A DNA stretch of 64,000 bases from Margaritispora aquatica (taxonomy: Eukaryota; Ascomycota; Leotiomycetes; Helotiales; Discinellaceae): positions 129,107 through 193,106 of the forward strand of contig VJWN01000034.1 in assembly GCA_007644065.1 (NCBI GenBank), read 5' to 3'. Both the position numbers and the translations under genes were made by a program. Below, one piece after another: positions 44,376 through 55,299 of this stretch. The notes beneath the pieces are model-generated. The model saw only the letters and a list, made by a program, of their open reading frames with translations, did no database searches and was not told the origin of the DNA. The first letter of the stretch is position 1. Every line of letters starts with the position of its first letter.

Positions 44376-45990
44376 TTGTGGCCAAGGCCAAAGCATTCGC
44401 CCAGTGGGATGCATTTTCTAGGATATTCGCCCCAGGCCTAGCAGCCGAGAAAAAAAATGCAACTCCTCGGTTCTGCTACTCAGAAAGCTAAGGCAACCAG
44501 GGATGCGCTCGAGAAAGAAATTGGGGATACGGCAAATATGCCGTCCGATGAGTTCCTCCAAAAGCACTTCGAAGAGTATAGTAAAGGATTACTGATAGTC
44601 AAAACCTCATCAGTGCTGCAGAGACTCTCATCAATGAAAATACCATCAAGCAACTCTCCGAAGAGAAATCCGCTTTGAGGGCCGCTCTCAATTAAGAGCT
44701 AGGTGCTGAGCAAATAACGAAGAGACTCGAGGAATTTTTGACGAAGATGCCCGTCCCAAACAGACCTGCTGCCGATCCAGTGACAGTCATACCGCTTCAG
44801 ACACTGGAAATGGAAATCAGAGACCGAAATCCGACTCGGAATCCGTCAAGGAAAACTTGGTCAACAACGCATTCGACGCTAAGACGAAGCTTGCAAGAAT
44901 GAGAGCTAAAAAGGAGAAACATAAAGAAGGGAAGAAGAATATCAACAAAGAACCAAAAGGGGAGATTGTATCTCTTCGGAAGGCGATATAGAAATTCGAG
45001 CACGAGAACAGCGATCTCCGAACTAACACCAAGAGACTCAAAGAAGAACTAGAAAAGAGGAAGTTGAACCGATCGTCAGATGCACTTTCTCCTGTAGCCA
45101 TTGGACAATTTGAATCAGGACCAAGTTTGGAATCGAATTATCGATCATCTTTCGCACCGTCTCCGCCGGCATGTATGATTGCACGGCCACCTTCTGTACA
45201 ATAATCACAGGGAGGTACTGGGCTATACGCTCCTCACCTGTCAGTTTTTTCCTTCATATGAACTGGGCCTCCGAGATTAATCACCTTCGCCATATCAACA
45301 ATAGATAGGATCAGGATGATTTACGACAACAATTTTATGGTCAATCTGGCATTGACCCTCATGGTCATCGTGGATTCAACCCTCCTTATTGTGAACAACA
45401 ATCTCCATTTCAAGCAGGTATAATGAATCGCGGATACCAACAGCAGATATGCCGCCTCAAGCACACCAGGATCCTCAATTTGCATTCCAAGAAAGCGCAT
45501 TACTAGGACATCGGACGCCATATATAACTCCCTAACATCAAGGGCCTCCATCATTGCTACAACCGCATACCAAGGAAATTCTAGACCACACTGTGGACTG
45601 GGAGCAATGGCACCACTGATGTAACAAGGCTTTCGCAGTCTCCAGGATTTGGATCTCCAAGTGCATCTCAAGGAGGCACAATGGCATTCTCGTCCCCATC
45701 ACCTTTAGGATTATCTATGTCACCTGAACCACCCTGCCCATTTGGATCGGCCGGCAAGCAACACTTCCAATTCCGGAAATCCGGCCTTTTCGAATCAGGA
45801 CCACTAACTTTAGCTCTTCAACCGAATGAGCGCGCTTTCAACGTTACAGCATGACATCGCGAAGCAGATATTCTCAAGACATTCTAGGAAAGGGCTGACG
45901 GGAATAATGGTTAGGAAAAGATAAAGTATCTCTACATTATCAAAGATAAGGCTGCAGATTACGCCCTACGAGGCACGAAAACGCGGTTGG
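44376..45990 (+). pseudogene. Broken coiled-coil / Gln-Pro-rich protein gene
   Basis: Successive plus-strand frames carry coherent protein-like sequence interrupted by stops and frameshifts. In order: a helical start (ATG about 44376; MQLLGSATQKAKATRDALEK from 44457), a Glu/Lys-rich coiled-coil block (LINENTIKQLSEEKSALRAA), a Lys-rich block (KLARMRAKKEKHKEGKKN) with an in-frame TAG, a second heptad block (NTKRLKEELEKRKLNRSSD), a Gln/Pro-rich low-complexity part (QDDLRQQFYGQSGIDPHG; MPPQAHQDPQFAFQESALLG) and a last block near 45640-45850 (SPGFGSPSASQGGTMAF; LALQPNERAFNVT). At least three frame changes and several stops rule out a working gene without heavy splicing. Parent family not recognised; a gag-like origin is possible but unproven. 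Confidence 0.6.
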
Positions 45991-46176
45991 GGCTGTGCTC
46001 ACTTGCAACGGTGCATGATCTCTCAAGGTGGGTGTCCCATGCTGGCTGGGCTGGGGTGTTGGTCTTGGTGGCTGATAACGCACCCCGCAAGCCTTATAAT
46101 GGATGTGGAGCCCCTCGTTCTTATGTTCTGATCCGTCAAGTTTCAAACCGTGACTAGTGATCACTGACGGGTAGTT

Positions 46177-49100
46177 ATGACTGACGTCGCCGGTCTTGTC
46201 CTTGGAGTGGTTGCGCTCTGGAAGACATGTGTCCAGATCTTTGATACCATTGAAGCTAGCCAAAAGTATGGCATGGACTACGAGATACTGTGTGTCAAAC
46301 TTGAGGTAGAGCGGATTCGGCTCTTGAATTGGGGAGAGGCAGTCGGTATTGGTGACGAGTCCCAGGCACTGGTCCAACATCGGGATCTATCCAAAGACCA
46401 CATCAAACTTGCGGTAACCCGTGTGCTTGGATGCATCAAGTCCACCTTTGAAGGAACCGAGCTATTGCAAACCAAATATGGGTTGGAGCTCACAAAGACA
46501 CCGCAAAGCGAGACCACAGAGACTGCAGGTCGCCTCTTACTCGGATCCGTCTTCAAGGAATCATACGAGCGGCTACGGAACCACGCACGCGATAGACAGA
46601 ACGGTACCACAGTGAGGCGACGCACTTTATGGGCCATAAAAGACAAGGCCAAGTTTGGGGGTTTGATTACAGAAATCCGAGGTTTCAATGACGCCCTGGA
46701 GAGTCTGTTTCGCGGGGTCCGAGAAAGTACAGAGAGGCGAATGATACAGGATCTATCCAGCAGTGATAACACCGCCGGCCTACAGCTTGTCCAAGACGCT
46801 ACGGCTGGAGAACACCAGCATCTCTCTGAGCAAGCTAGTGCGAGAATCGAAACATTGACCATAGAGCGTGGCAGCACGGCGCGCACAGAGCTGATGACAG
46901 ACGACTTGGCTACAATTTCAATTGCGAAATCGGAGCAGAACGAAGCAGTTTTGGAGAGTGCTAAGGATAAGGAGAGCGTTGAAGGGGAAATTAAAACCAG
47001 TGAAGCCAATGTTGCGCCTCGGGAATTGTCCGAGTGGGAGAAACGGGCCAACGTCGTGGACGTGTTTTCACGAAAGAAGCGCAAGGGCAGCCTCATCGTA
47101 TCGTTGCATACGGCAAGTGAATACTCATCTCGGGTTTCTGCGCAGGCGGGCTGGGAAGAGGAGACCGAGGATGCTTGGAAGTCCCCTTGGACGTCACGCA
47201 GCCACGGCTATGTCACTTTGAAACATGCTGCCTTTAGTAAGATAATCTTTATAACCCGTTGCGGTTCTGTCTATCTGACAGTAATTCTAGGCCCATACTG
47301 GAAAAAGCGGTACATGCATAAATACGAACGAGATCAGCTGAAGTACGATTATCATACTGAAGAAGGCGGCGTTCTCTTTGATGTTGAGAGCTACCCAAAG
47401 TACGAACATGTGTATCCAGGAACTCTCACGCTTGAAGGCTTCGGCCTGGATGGCTGGACCTATGAGGAGACTTATCATCCCAAAGGAGACCGGTCCATCT
47501 TCGTGAGCTGCGCTGATCCCGGAAGCATTGAGGGAAAGCGACTTCTCCATCGGATTCACGAGTTACAAACTAGCCTGCCGAAGTGGGGTTGGGCACCCGA
47601 TGAAGACCGCGAGAACTTGATCGAGTTTATGGGCCCGTAAGTTTTTATTGATCTACTTATTCGAGCACTCAGGAAAGATATTGACGAATAGCAACCTTGA
47701 ACTAATGGATACGCAGTGGCGAAATGTACGACAAAGGTTACGGCCGAGACCTCTACTACTCCAAGTTCTTCAGCTGGCTTAATCGTACGGATGTCTTTGT
47801 CGATTTTCGGGACACCTCCAGCGTTGGAGCTGTTTGGAGCGACAAGGGTATAGCGTCGTTCTGGAACATGCTTTGGCAGATCATCGTGGGATATGAAATG
47901 AAACGCAGATTGGAGAACAAAACTGACCGAGATAGTGGATACACATTTGGCTTTACCTCTCGTGTGCTTGCTACCGTCATCATCTCGGACGCCTTTATCA
48001 ACAACGTTGAACTTGTTATTGCAGATATGAAAATTCCACCGTCCGAGCGGAAGAAGCTTGAGACACCCGAGAACCAGGCCAAAGGTGAAGATTTCAAGGT
48101 AAGGGGTAATGAGGCTATGGCAAAGAAAGATTTTGATAAAGCTATTGAGTTCTATACCGAAGCCATCAATACTGATATCGGCAATGCCATTTACCGGTGT
48201 AACCGTTCTGCTGCCCTGTATGAACAGGACAAGTTCGAGGCAGCTTTGGAGGATGCCTACATCTCAACACGACTAGATCCGAAATATTCCAAGGCCTGGT
48301 CCCGATTTGGTGCAGCGTGCTTGAAAACAGGACGACCCAAGCAGGCAGAAGAGGCATACAACCGAGCCAGACGCTTACAGAGCGGACCCAATATGCAGGT
48401 GATCGAAAAGGGCCTGGCACAGGCGAAACAGGACATCGAGTCTCAGTTGGACGCCATTGACAAGGAGACAGACCTGTCGAAAAGACATCGACTGAGGAAA
48501 GAATTCCTCTCACAGGATTGGGATACTCTGATGATGCTCAAACACGTCAACATGCACTCAAAAGTCCATACACAGCAGGTAGAGGGCTTGCTCTGCTTTG
48601 CCGAACTTATGAGGTGGCCGTACATCAACGAAACTCGCGAATCCGCTGAAGAGGCGTACAGTGAGCTACGTGGAGGCAAAACAATACCAATCGACCTCCA
48701 TGATTGGCTTTTTGGGCTTGTTCTTCCAGGAAAGTGGTTTGCGTACAAAATAATGGCAGCATTAATCTGCTGCACGCCATCCCTAGCGAAACCACTCGGG
48801 GTCGCCCCATATATGGACTGTGGGCTATCTACCCCGACCAAATCGTATTGGCGAACTCGCACTGTCTTGGGCAAGGTGCTCGGCTGCTGGCCTGCTGTGC
48901 AGTCGCTTTGTGGCTGGCTTGGTCCTTGTCCACCGGTCGAATTTGACCCTCCTTTGGAAGCAGGGACAGAGTGTCGACATGTCCGACTTAAGTCTCGTCA
49001 AGTTACCCCAGTGAGTGGTGAGCAGAGTGATGTGATTGAACTAGGAGGTGGCCTTTGGAGAGATATAAACTTCAAAGGAGGTGAAGAATTGAGCCACTGG

Positions 49101-49640
49101 ATCGAGGAGTTGACCGATCCTGACAAGTGGTTTGTTCCTGAACCTCCTGTAAAAGAGGTTAGCACATGCACTCTGAAAACCATTCGACTCAAGAGAGACC
49201 TATCAGCGAATGATCAGGATGAAGATGATGAGAACCTTATATATAGAGCACAATTACTGTTTCTAATGGACGACAATAATGACCTGATCAGATTCAGCCT
49301 CTTCACTAACCCTGCATTCATCTCGCTTCCAGCCTGCCACCCGGGTGCCAAAGGAGCACACGAGGTTCACTTGAGAGAGCTTCACCGATATGATCATAAG
49401 CACGTGTGGACGGTGGAAAGGCTCAAATCGCACACCGCAGAGGCTTCCGAGGGTAGTGAGGTTATCATTATCAATGCGACAGGCTCCGGGTCGGAGCTTC
49501 TTGCGCGGGCTTGGTGCTCCGAGCGGGGCAAGAACGCTGTGATTCGAAAGGCTGGAGGACCATGTTACACATGTACAGTACGAGCAGCTGGGCGAAAAGG
49601 GTTAAGGACAGGGGTGGTTATCTGGGTGTCATCAGACTAG
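46177..49640 (+). CDS. HeLo-domain / TPR protein (putative incompatibility or immune-type protein)
   Basis: Two exons, 46177-47636 and 47717-49640; 1127 aa. Residues about 1-190 look like a HeLo (prion-inhibition/HET-S N-terminal) domain: MTDVAGLVLGVVALWKTCVQ, then YEILCVKLEVERIRLLNWGE, and LITEIRGFNDALESLF. A charged linker follows (about 190-300). The middle region (KHAAFSKIIFITRCGSVYL to FGFTSRVLATVIISD) is unassigned. After the splice-junction segment come at least three TPR units (about 620-730): FKVRGNEAMAKKDFDKAIEF, IYRCNRSAALYEQDKFEAAL and AWSRFGAACLKTGRPKQAEE. The C-terminal about 400 residues are of unknown fold with Cys-containing PCYTCTVRA near the end. HeLo domains form membrane-disrupting bundles in fungal cell death; TPRs mediate partner binding. 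Codon choice looks more C/G-ending than neighbours. Flanked by a pseudogene and transposon relics. Confidence 0.8.
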
Positions 49641-49739
49641 TTGTAGAACTTTGGGAGTCTGGAGGTGTCTGTAAGCCATGCTTCTGCAGGGTGAAGCGAA
49701 GATATTGGGGATTTTTCATGTGAAGTATGTTGGTGAAGT

Positions 49740-50162
49740 ATGTTGGTGACGCTCATGTACGGACTGGCGGTGTTAATTTGGTTTGGTATCGAATTGGCAC
49801 TAGGGGGATATACTTGGGACTTGGATACTTTAGTTTTTGGTTTGGTTCGTCTTAATGCTTCGGTCATCGCTTATAGTTCGCGTAGAATACCACCGAGCAG
49901 TTTGCAGCCAAACCTCCAAGGATATCGCATAAAGTTGGACGAGGTAGATTATGAGAAGTTCAGAGGACTGATTATAGTTACCTCTGGAGTATCGACTACT
50001 CTTCTCAGCTATTACGAATGGTTCATGCTGCGGAGTCGTGAGGACAACTGCTCCTCCTTATCCGCCGCCATATGTGAGAGGATGATATACTCTGGGATCT
50101 TGCCTTCGTCTTTAAAGCGCTTAAGTCGAATGGTCTCTGCACCTAGAAGCTATATGATGTAG
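49740..50162 (+). CDS. Possible hypothetical ORF downstream of the HeLo-TPR gene
   Basis: 140-codon open frame with an ATG inside a short duplicated ATGTTGGTGA sequence. It has a hydrophobic N-terminus (MLVTLMYGLAVLIWFGIELA) and a soluble remainder including YSSRRIPPSSLQPNLQGYRI. No family seen. It ends 44 bp before the MITE and may be non-coding debris. Confidence 0.25.
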   Translation: MLVTLMYGLAVLIWFGIELALGGYTWDLDTLVFGLVRLNASVIAYSSRRIPPSSLQPNLQGYRIKLDEVDYEKFRGLIIVTSGVSTTLLSYYEWFMLRSREDNCSSLSAAICERMIYSGILPSSLKRLSRMVSAPRSYMM

Positions 50163-50207
50163 CAATCCATCACTTGGATCAAGCAAAACTGCAGTGACGT
50201 TGTTGTA

Positions 50208-50586
50208 CAGTGGGGTGCAAAAAGTTTGACCACCCCTCCCCCCTTGTAACTTTTATGCCAAGAGTAAATTACTACTTTTGGTAGTAATATATACGCTGCT
50301 TTAAAGAAACATATTCTGTCTAAAAGTAATACTACAATAGGAAACAATTAAGCGCTAAATATACTCGTAGATCTCTAAGATTAATTATCTTTAATAGTAT
50401 ATTTAGATAATCTACGAAAATTACTAAGGATTGTATTACTTATACATCTAACTCCTGACTAGGAGGTCACATAAGTTAATAGCAATACTATAAGGCAGCG
50501 TGCGTATTACTACCGAAAGTAGTAATTGAATCTTGGCATAAAAGTTAAAAGGGGGGAGGGGTGGTCAAACTTTTTGCACCCCACTG
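50208..50586. mobile_element. 379-bp MITE with long terminal inverted repeats and TA target duplication
   Basis: The left end starts CAGTGGGGTGCAAAAAGTTT at 50208 and the right end is its inverted copy finishing at 50586. The arms match for roughly 90-100 bp with a few substitutions (left TTGTAACTTT versus right TTTTAACTTT; AGAGTAAATTA versus AGATTCAATTA). The element is flanked by TA on both sides (50206-50207, 50587-50588), the Tc1/mariner/pogo target-site signature. The interior (about 180 bp) is AT-rich and non-coding. Non-autonomous, so it would be moved by a Fot1/pogo-type transposase; a transposase relic lies 160 bp downstream. Confidence 0.92.
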
Positions 50587-50745
50587 TAGATGAGCCGTAA
50601 GTCCGTGCACTCCTATTCCGCCCCCGCCCCGGCCCCCTTCCGCTCCTCCAAAATAAGCGATCTTTCAGACTAGACCTTCGCCTTTGTTGCGACCCTTTTC
50701 ACTCATTTTCACTCCAAATCTAAAACATTACACCTCAAGTCAATC

Positions 50746-50970
50746 GTGACTAAATACAGCCAAGATGATATGGCACATGCCATTATGGATGTTGTAAATG
50801 GTAAGCACATTAATGCAGCAGGGAGAGACCAGTGGCTCCTTTTGATTATCAGAGATACAGAGGATCACATAGCTAATTGCGTTCTTACTCAAGAGTCTTT
50901 AGGTTTTCTTTAACCCATGCCCAGATCAAGGAATTCGCGCAGCGTCTCCTAGTCCTTAAAGGTGATTGCT
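50746..50970 (+). pseudogene. Truncated Fot1/pogo-type transposase (N-terminal HTH part)
   Basis: From 50746 the frame reads TKYSQDDMAHAIMDVVNGKH, the typical start of fungal pogo-family transposases with the psq/CENP-B-type helix-turn-helix, then CVLTQESLGF. A frameshift near 50910 moves the rest (LTHAQIKEFAQRLLVLKGD) to another frame, after which similarity ends abruptly. The initiator position is GTG, not ATG. The DDE catalytic part is absent, so it cannot encode an active transposase. The GC-rich CCGCCCCCGCCCCGG tract at 50620-50635 may belong to the element's original leader. Confidence 0.75.
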
Positions 50971-51005
50971 TTCTACTATACATTCTTTCGTTCTCCTTTA
51001 CTTCC

Positions 51006-52107
51006 TCACTTCTCTACCTCAACTGCCTTTCTCCCAATAAGATTTCCACACCAAGTGTGAACCGCATGCCAAGGACTGAAGCCAGACTTTGTCGAGATTT
51101 TGGTAGAGATGAGGACTTTCCTTGTAGTAAGGTACAGAAGAACATCAATCCACCCACACGAGCTCATCATAGTACCAGCCAAAATATAAACAGACACATG
51201 AGGAGTCGCACCCGTCATTGCAAAAACGCGAGTGATAGCAAGTGGTGATGTCAATATGACATATGCAGCAGGGTACAGGACCATATATCTGGCTGTCTTG
51301 AGGAGTCGTTTTCGTGATGCTTCGAATGGATCTCTCTTCTGTGCCGCACTACTCTCATGTATGGCTGGATTTGATGCGTGATTCTTGCTGTGAATGTGGA
51401 GCTGATCATTAAGATAGACGACGATGAAAAGGTAAACCACCACCGAGCCACCTTCAGCCAAGAAGATCCAGATGTAATGGAGATATAGCCGTTCCCAGCG
51501 ATACTTTGCATCAATCCAGCACTGAGTCAAGTTAGTCTTTTCAAGTAGAACTTGGAACAAGGTGAGTGCAAACCCAAACGGCAGTTGGAACAAATACGTC
51601 CTTGATTATGAGAGGTGCAGCAGCTGAAATTCCCACACAGAAAAGCCATATGAAAACCACCCACGCGAAAAACAGCTTTTGTGGCACTGTTTTTCTCAGG
51701 ACGAGATTGATGAAAGTGTGAAGACCAATTGTCAATACCCAAAGACCAGAAGCGACATCACCAATTTGTATGAACCATGCTTGCGCAAAACAAACTGGAT
51801 GAGGTCCAATTAACTTGTCTTGTGACAACCAGTAGAATGAAATGACAAAGGCAAGAGATTGGTTGAGGTCGGCGAAGAGGAGATTATAGATCAAGAGTAG
51901 GACTTGATTTCTAGCCATTGGTTGATCATAATAGTGACGCCAGTAGACCATTCGATAGGTGATGAAGAGGAGGAGAGTGAAGGTTGAAACGGTTGATAAT
52001 AGTCCAACTGTTCCAAGAACGTACATGCCTTGGCGGGCAACATAATGAAGAGGATCCTGGGAAGTTTTCGCATAGTGAGGTTTCGGTATTGTAGAAGTAG
52101 AATTCAT
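51006..52107 (-). CDS. G-protein-coupled receptor, Git3/cAMP-receptor-like seven-transmembrane protein
   Basis: Two exons on the minus strand: 52107-51574 and 51521-51006, phase-0 52-bp intron (GTTTGC...CTCAG); 349 aa from the ATG for MNSTSTIPKP. Hydrophobic segments: VLGTVGLLSTVSTFTLLLFI (TM1), LLLIYNLLFADLNQSLAFVI (TM2), FIQIGDVASGLWVLTIGLHT (TM3), FFAWVVFIWLFCVGISAAAP (TM4), YLHYIWIFLAEGGSVVVYLF (TM5), then after a charged loop YMVLYPAAYVILTSPLAI (TM6) and VYILAGTMMSSCGWIDVLLY (TM7). The TM2-TM3 motifs with Cys before TM3 are typical of the fungal Git3/glucose-receptor-like class. Plasma-membrane sensor expected to signal through G-alpha/cAMP; ligand unknown. Its 3' end lies only 35 bp from the transposase relic. 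Confidence 0.87.
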
Positions 52108-52812
52108 TATCAATCTTCGAATATAAACAGCAAGGGCGTTTGGCAGCTGACTTTGAATTTCGTAAAGGAATCTAACCCCGGAAGCAATTTATGTGTTCAA
52201 GAATGACGGTGACAGTCTGGTCATTAGGTATGTGCGTGTAACATAAGGTTTTGAAACCTAATAGATGTTCCCATCGAGTTGATGAAAGACGATGTCTTTG
52301 AGGTTGGTCTTGAGACATAAGATCTCTTGCTCAGGTAAGAGCAGGTTCAGTTCTAATGCAAATATGGTAGGCGCAACCCATCAAGGAAGGAGGACTTCTC
52401 ACATACAACGTTGCTGATGTTAAGCAAAGTCAGACAAGCTCAAGGAATGGATTAGAAGATTAGCTATTGAAAGTGACTGATGCATTTCAAGAAGGCATTT
52501 AGACTGATATGTTATGAAACTAGAGATTTGTACATGTCGACAAATACGATCAATAAACCTGTTTCATCTAAACTTCAAAATATAACATCACTCAAGCTGA
52601 ACCTCTCAATAAACCTTGAGGGCAAACTCAAACCATTGACGCGGACAGGATGCAATAAGCTTCTCTTCAAGGACAGCGCTAGGTGGCGCAAGATATCACA
52701 ACACAAACAGGGACAAACGTCGAAACCTGGTCCTCCATCGATACAGTGAGCTTCAAATCCCTTGAGACTGCCGAGTATATCAAGATGAAAACGTGAAAAG
52801 ATGCATTATCTT
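52108..52812. other. Intergenic region
   Basis: GPCR promoter and 3' flank of the PIG-S gene. The plus-strand open frame at 52480-52749 has no family signal. Confidence 0.5.
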
Positions 52813-54472
52813 CTACTTAATCCCTCTCCGCCTCTTCCTCCATGCTTTCATCTCCTTAACCACACCCATCACTAATGGTACACCAATTGGTCCAAGAAGT
52901 GGAAGATACACAGCAACTTTGTGCTCATCTGGAAAGTAAACTTGTCCTACCATACTCTTCTCAAAGAATGCCTTCTCAGCTGCCTCTTCAGCAATCCTCG
53001 CATTCTCCAATCCCTCCTTTCCTCCCAAACCATCACATGCCTTTCGTAAATGCTCAATGGTACTGTAAACTCCATCCGCAACACTCCTCGGGATGCTAAT
53101 CGATGGTAGTGCCAAGGTCAATCGGGCTAAACTCCCCATTGTACCACTAGCCTTCAACAATAAACCTGCACTTCGAACACGAACCAAAGTCATCAACCGA
53201 AGTGGCAGAGATCCGGTCTCTGGGGCTCCAAGTAATGACATGAGCTGATTGGAAAATATCAGCATTGCTGGTCGTAAATCCGAGATATCAGATTGAATTG
53301 CGACTCCTCCCCATTGTGGAATCAACCAACTCTTCCCTCCACCTTCAACCTCCATATCACCAACATAAAGGATGAAATTGACGGTTGGAGCACCTCCAAT
53401 GCTTGGACTCAATGGCCACTCTGCTGCATTGATAAATCCACTCAAATCCCCCTTCTTCAACACATTCCCACTGACTCCGGGGGTCGCATATAATTGGATC
53501 TGGGTGTCGATTGTGAAATTACTGATTGGGGAAAAGCTGTCCAGCAGTGGCTTCATGTACTCCTCCAATGCCGCCTCGATATCCCAGGTAGAAGGTACAG
53601 CTGTTGGTGTGAAAAGAGAGAATGTGAGATGATAAGTTCTAGAATACTTCAACGATCGAGTGGTCCATTTCGCCAATGATTCTGCCACCTCTGGTGCTAA
53701 TGCCTTGGGACTTCTCTCAGGAGGTGCAGAGCTTGTAGAGAGCAAATATGCGATCATGGCCTGTTCTTCCGCAAACAATTCTCGTAACTGATGCGCAATA
53801 TATGTTGCCAGTGATGACGAGGAAGAGGAGCTGGATGGGATCTGGTTCGAGGTGTATGAAACATCTAGAATTGGAGAATATGGTTGGAGAGCTGCGCTTG
53901 TATTAGTACCTGGCAAGACTCTGATGGTCAATGCCACCTCCTCATTCTCCATTCCACCAACGGAAGCTCTGGCTGAAGCGTTGGTAGAGGGGGAGAGCTG
54001 TAAACGCAAATGATGCGCCGAGAAATCGTTCAAGTCATCTAGAGCGTGTTGGGTTGTTCGCAAAAGATGCTGAGCTTCATTATCTTGAAGAGAATGGGCT
54101 TCGATTGATATTCGTAGAGGGAAAACCGGACGACATGCCTGTGGATGTCAGCAAGTATTCAAGCAGTTGTTCCTCACACTTCGCACTCCTCACCCTTCCA
54201 TCAGCCCAATCCATCATCTGATCCAGTGGGAGATCTGCCCTGTATATTGCTGTCGTTTTCCACCATATTGGCAGTCCGACGATGAGGATGATGGCCCAAA
54301 ACGATGCAATAACCCATTGTCGCAGTCGTATACTCTCTGAAGACTCGGGTGGTGGCTCCTTTTTCTTAAATGCGGCGCTCACAGCATTTGCAGGAGGATC
54401 CTCTTTCAGAGATGATTCTTCGACTTTCGCTCTTGCTTCAGTAAGGACAGGAGCTTCGGCAGACCCTGACAT
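52813..54472 (-). CDS. gpi17: GPI transamidase complex subunit PIG-S / Gpi17
   Basis: Two exons on the minus strand: 54472-54194 and 54138-52813, phase-0 55-bp intron; 534 aa, normal for the family. The N-terminus is acidic and Pro-rich, then comes a first membrane helix (WVIASFWAIILIVGLPIWW) followed by the diagnostic TTAIYRADLPLDQM; ADGRACRPVFPLRIS spans the splice. A large ER-lumenal domain includes WLIPQWGGVAI, close to the conserved PIG-S motif. The second membrane helix is near the C-terminus (VYLPLLGPIGVPLVMGVV), followed by a basic cytosolic tail KEMKAWRKRRRGIK. PIG-S is needed for attaching GPI anchors to proteins in the ER. Expected to be essential and single-copy, so useful for placing the species. 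Confidence 0.95.
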
Positions 54473-55299
54473 GACGCTGCCTTGCGTGTTGTCGCATCTG
54501 CTGTGGCAAATTGTGTATTTGGTGATGATTGATGTTGCCAGGTGTTTTATTTCGTGATGCACAAACAAGCACAGGGCAGCGGCCGAGCAGCCGAATGTGG
54601 TCAGTAATCCATTTCTTCAGCCTGCCCTGTCTCTGGCCTGTCTCTGATCTACAGGATAGACTCGCTTCCCCGGATATCCTGGAATAGACATCATCACCCA
54701 TACCCGCTCACACTGCAAAGTGAAGCAAGGGTTGGAAGTGCGACACGTTCAATGGCGCAGGTGGTGGATGGTGGAGTCAGAAGCGCCAAAGAAAAGGCTT
54801 GGATGAATGCGAGACACCGAATGCGACTCCGACTGCGAGGTTCCAAGTCCACTTCCACCTTCAAGTGCGGGGATTTGCAGCTGAGATACCGAGAGGGTGG
54901 CAGCTCAAGCAATCCAGCTTTGTCCAGCTCGCAAGAAAAACCCCAAAGTCACAAAGACTGAAGATCTGTTTCGTCCGAACCGAGGCAATTCAATTCATCC
55001 ATGCCGTCTCTGTCCTCCCCAACGACCAACGATCAACATCAATAACCCCCAACCATACAAAACTATGATAACGCCAACCGACAAACGGGGAATGGCTTGC
55101 TATTGCTGTCCTTCTAAATAACCACTGTTTCTGCTGCAAGGCGGCATCAGTGGCACCATGTAGCGTCTTTCTTTTCTCTTTGCTATCTTGTCATCTCTTC
55201 TCTCAACGAGACTTTTAGATATCGCAAGAGTTATCTTACCCTCCAGTGTCTGTTTGAAGTGAATGCAGTATCTTTGAAACACACCGATTCAGTCGCATC
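54473..55299. other. Divergent promoter region between gpi17 and fat1-like gene
   Basis: About 0.8 kb shared upstream region. Plus-strand short open frames between 54.75 and 55.1 kb overlap each other and show no family signal. No repeats seen. Confidence 0.5.

Noticed and set aside
46278..47096. Long minus-strand open frame (272 codons)
   Set aside because: Exactly antisense to the HeLo-TPR coding exon. Its Ser/Arg/Leu-rich translation is what the complementary strand of GC-rich coding sequence gives; no domain and no splice support.
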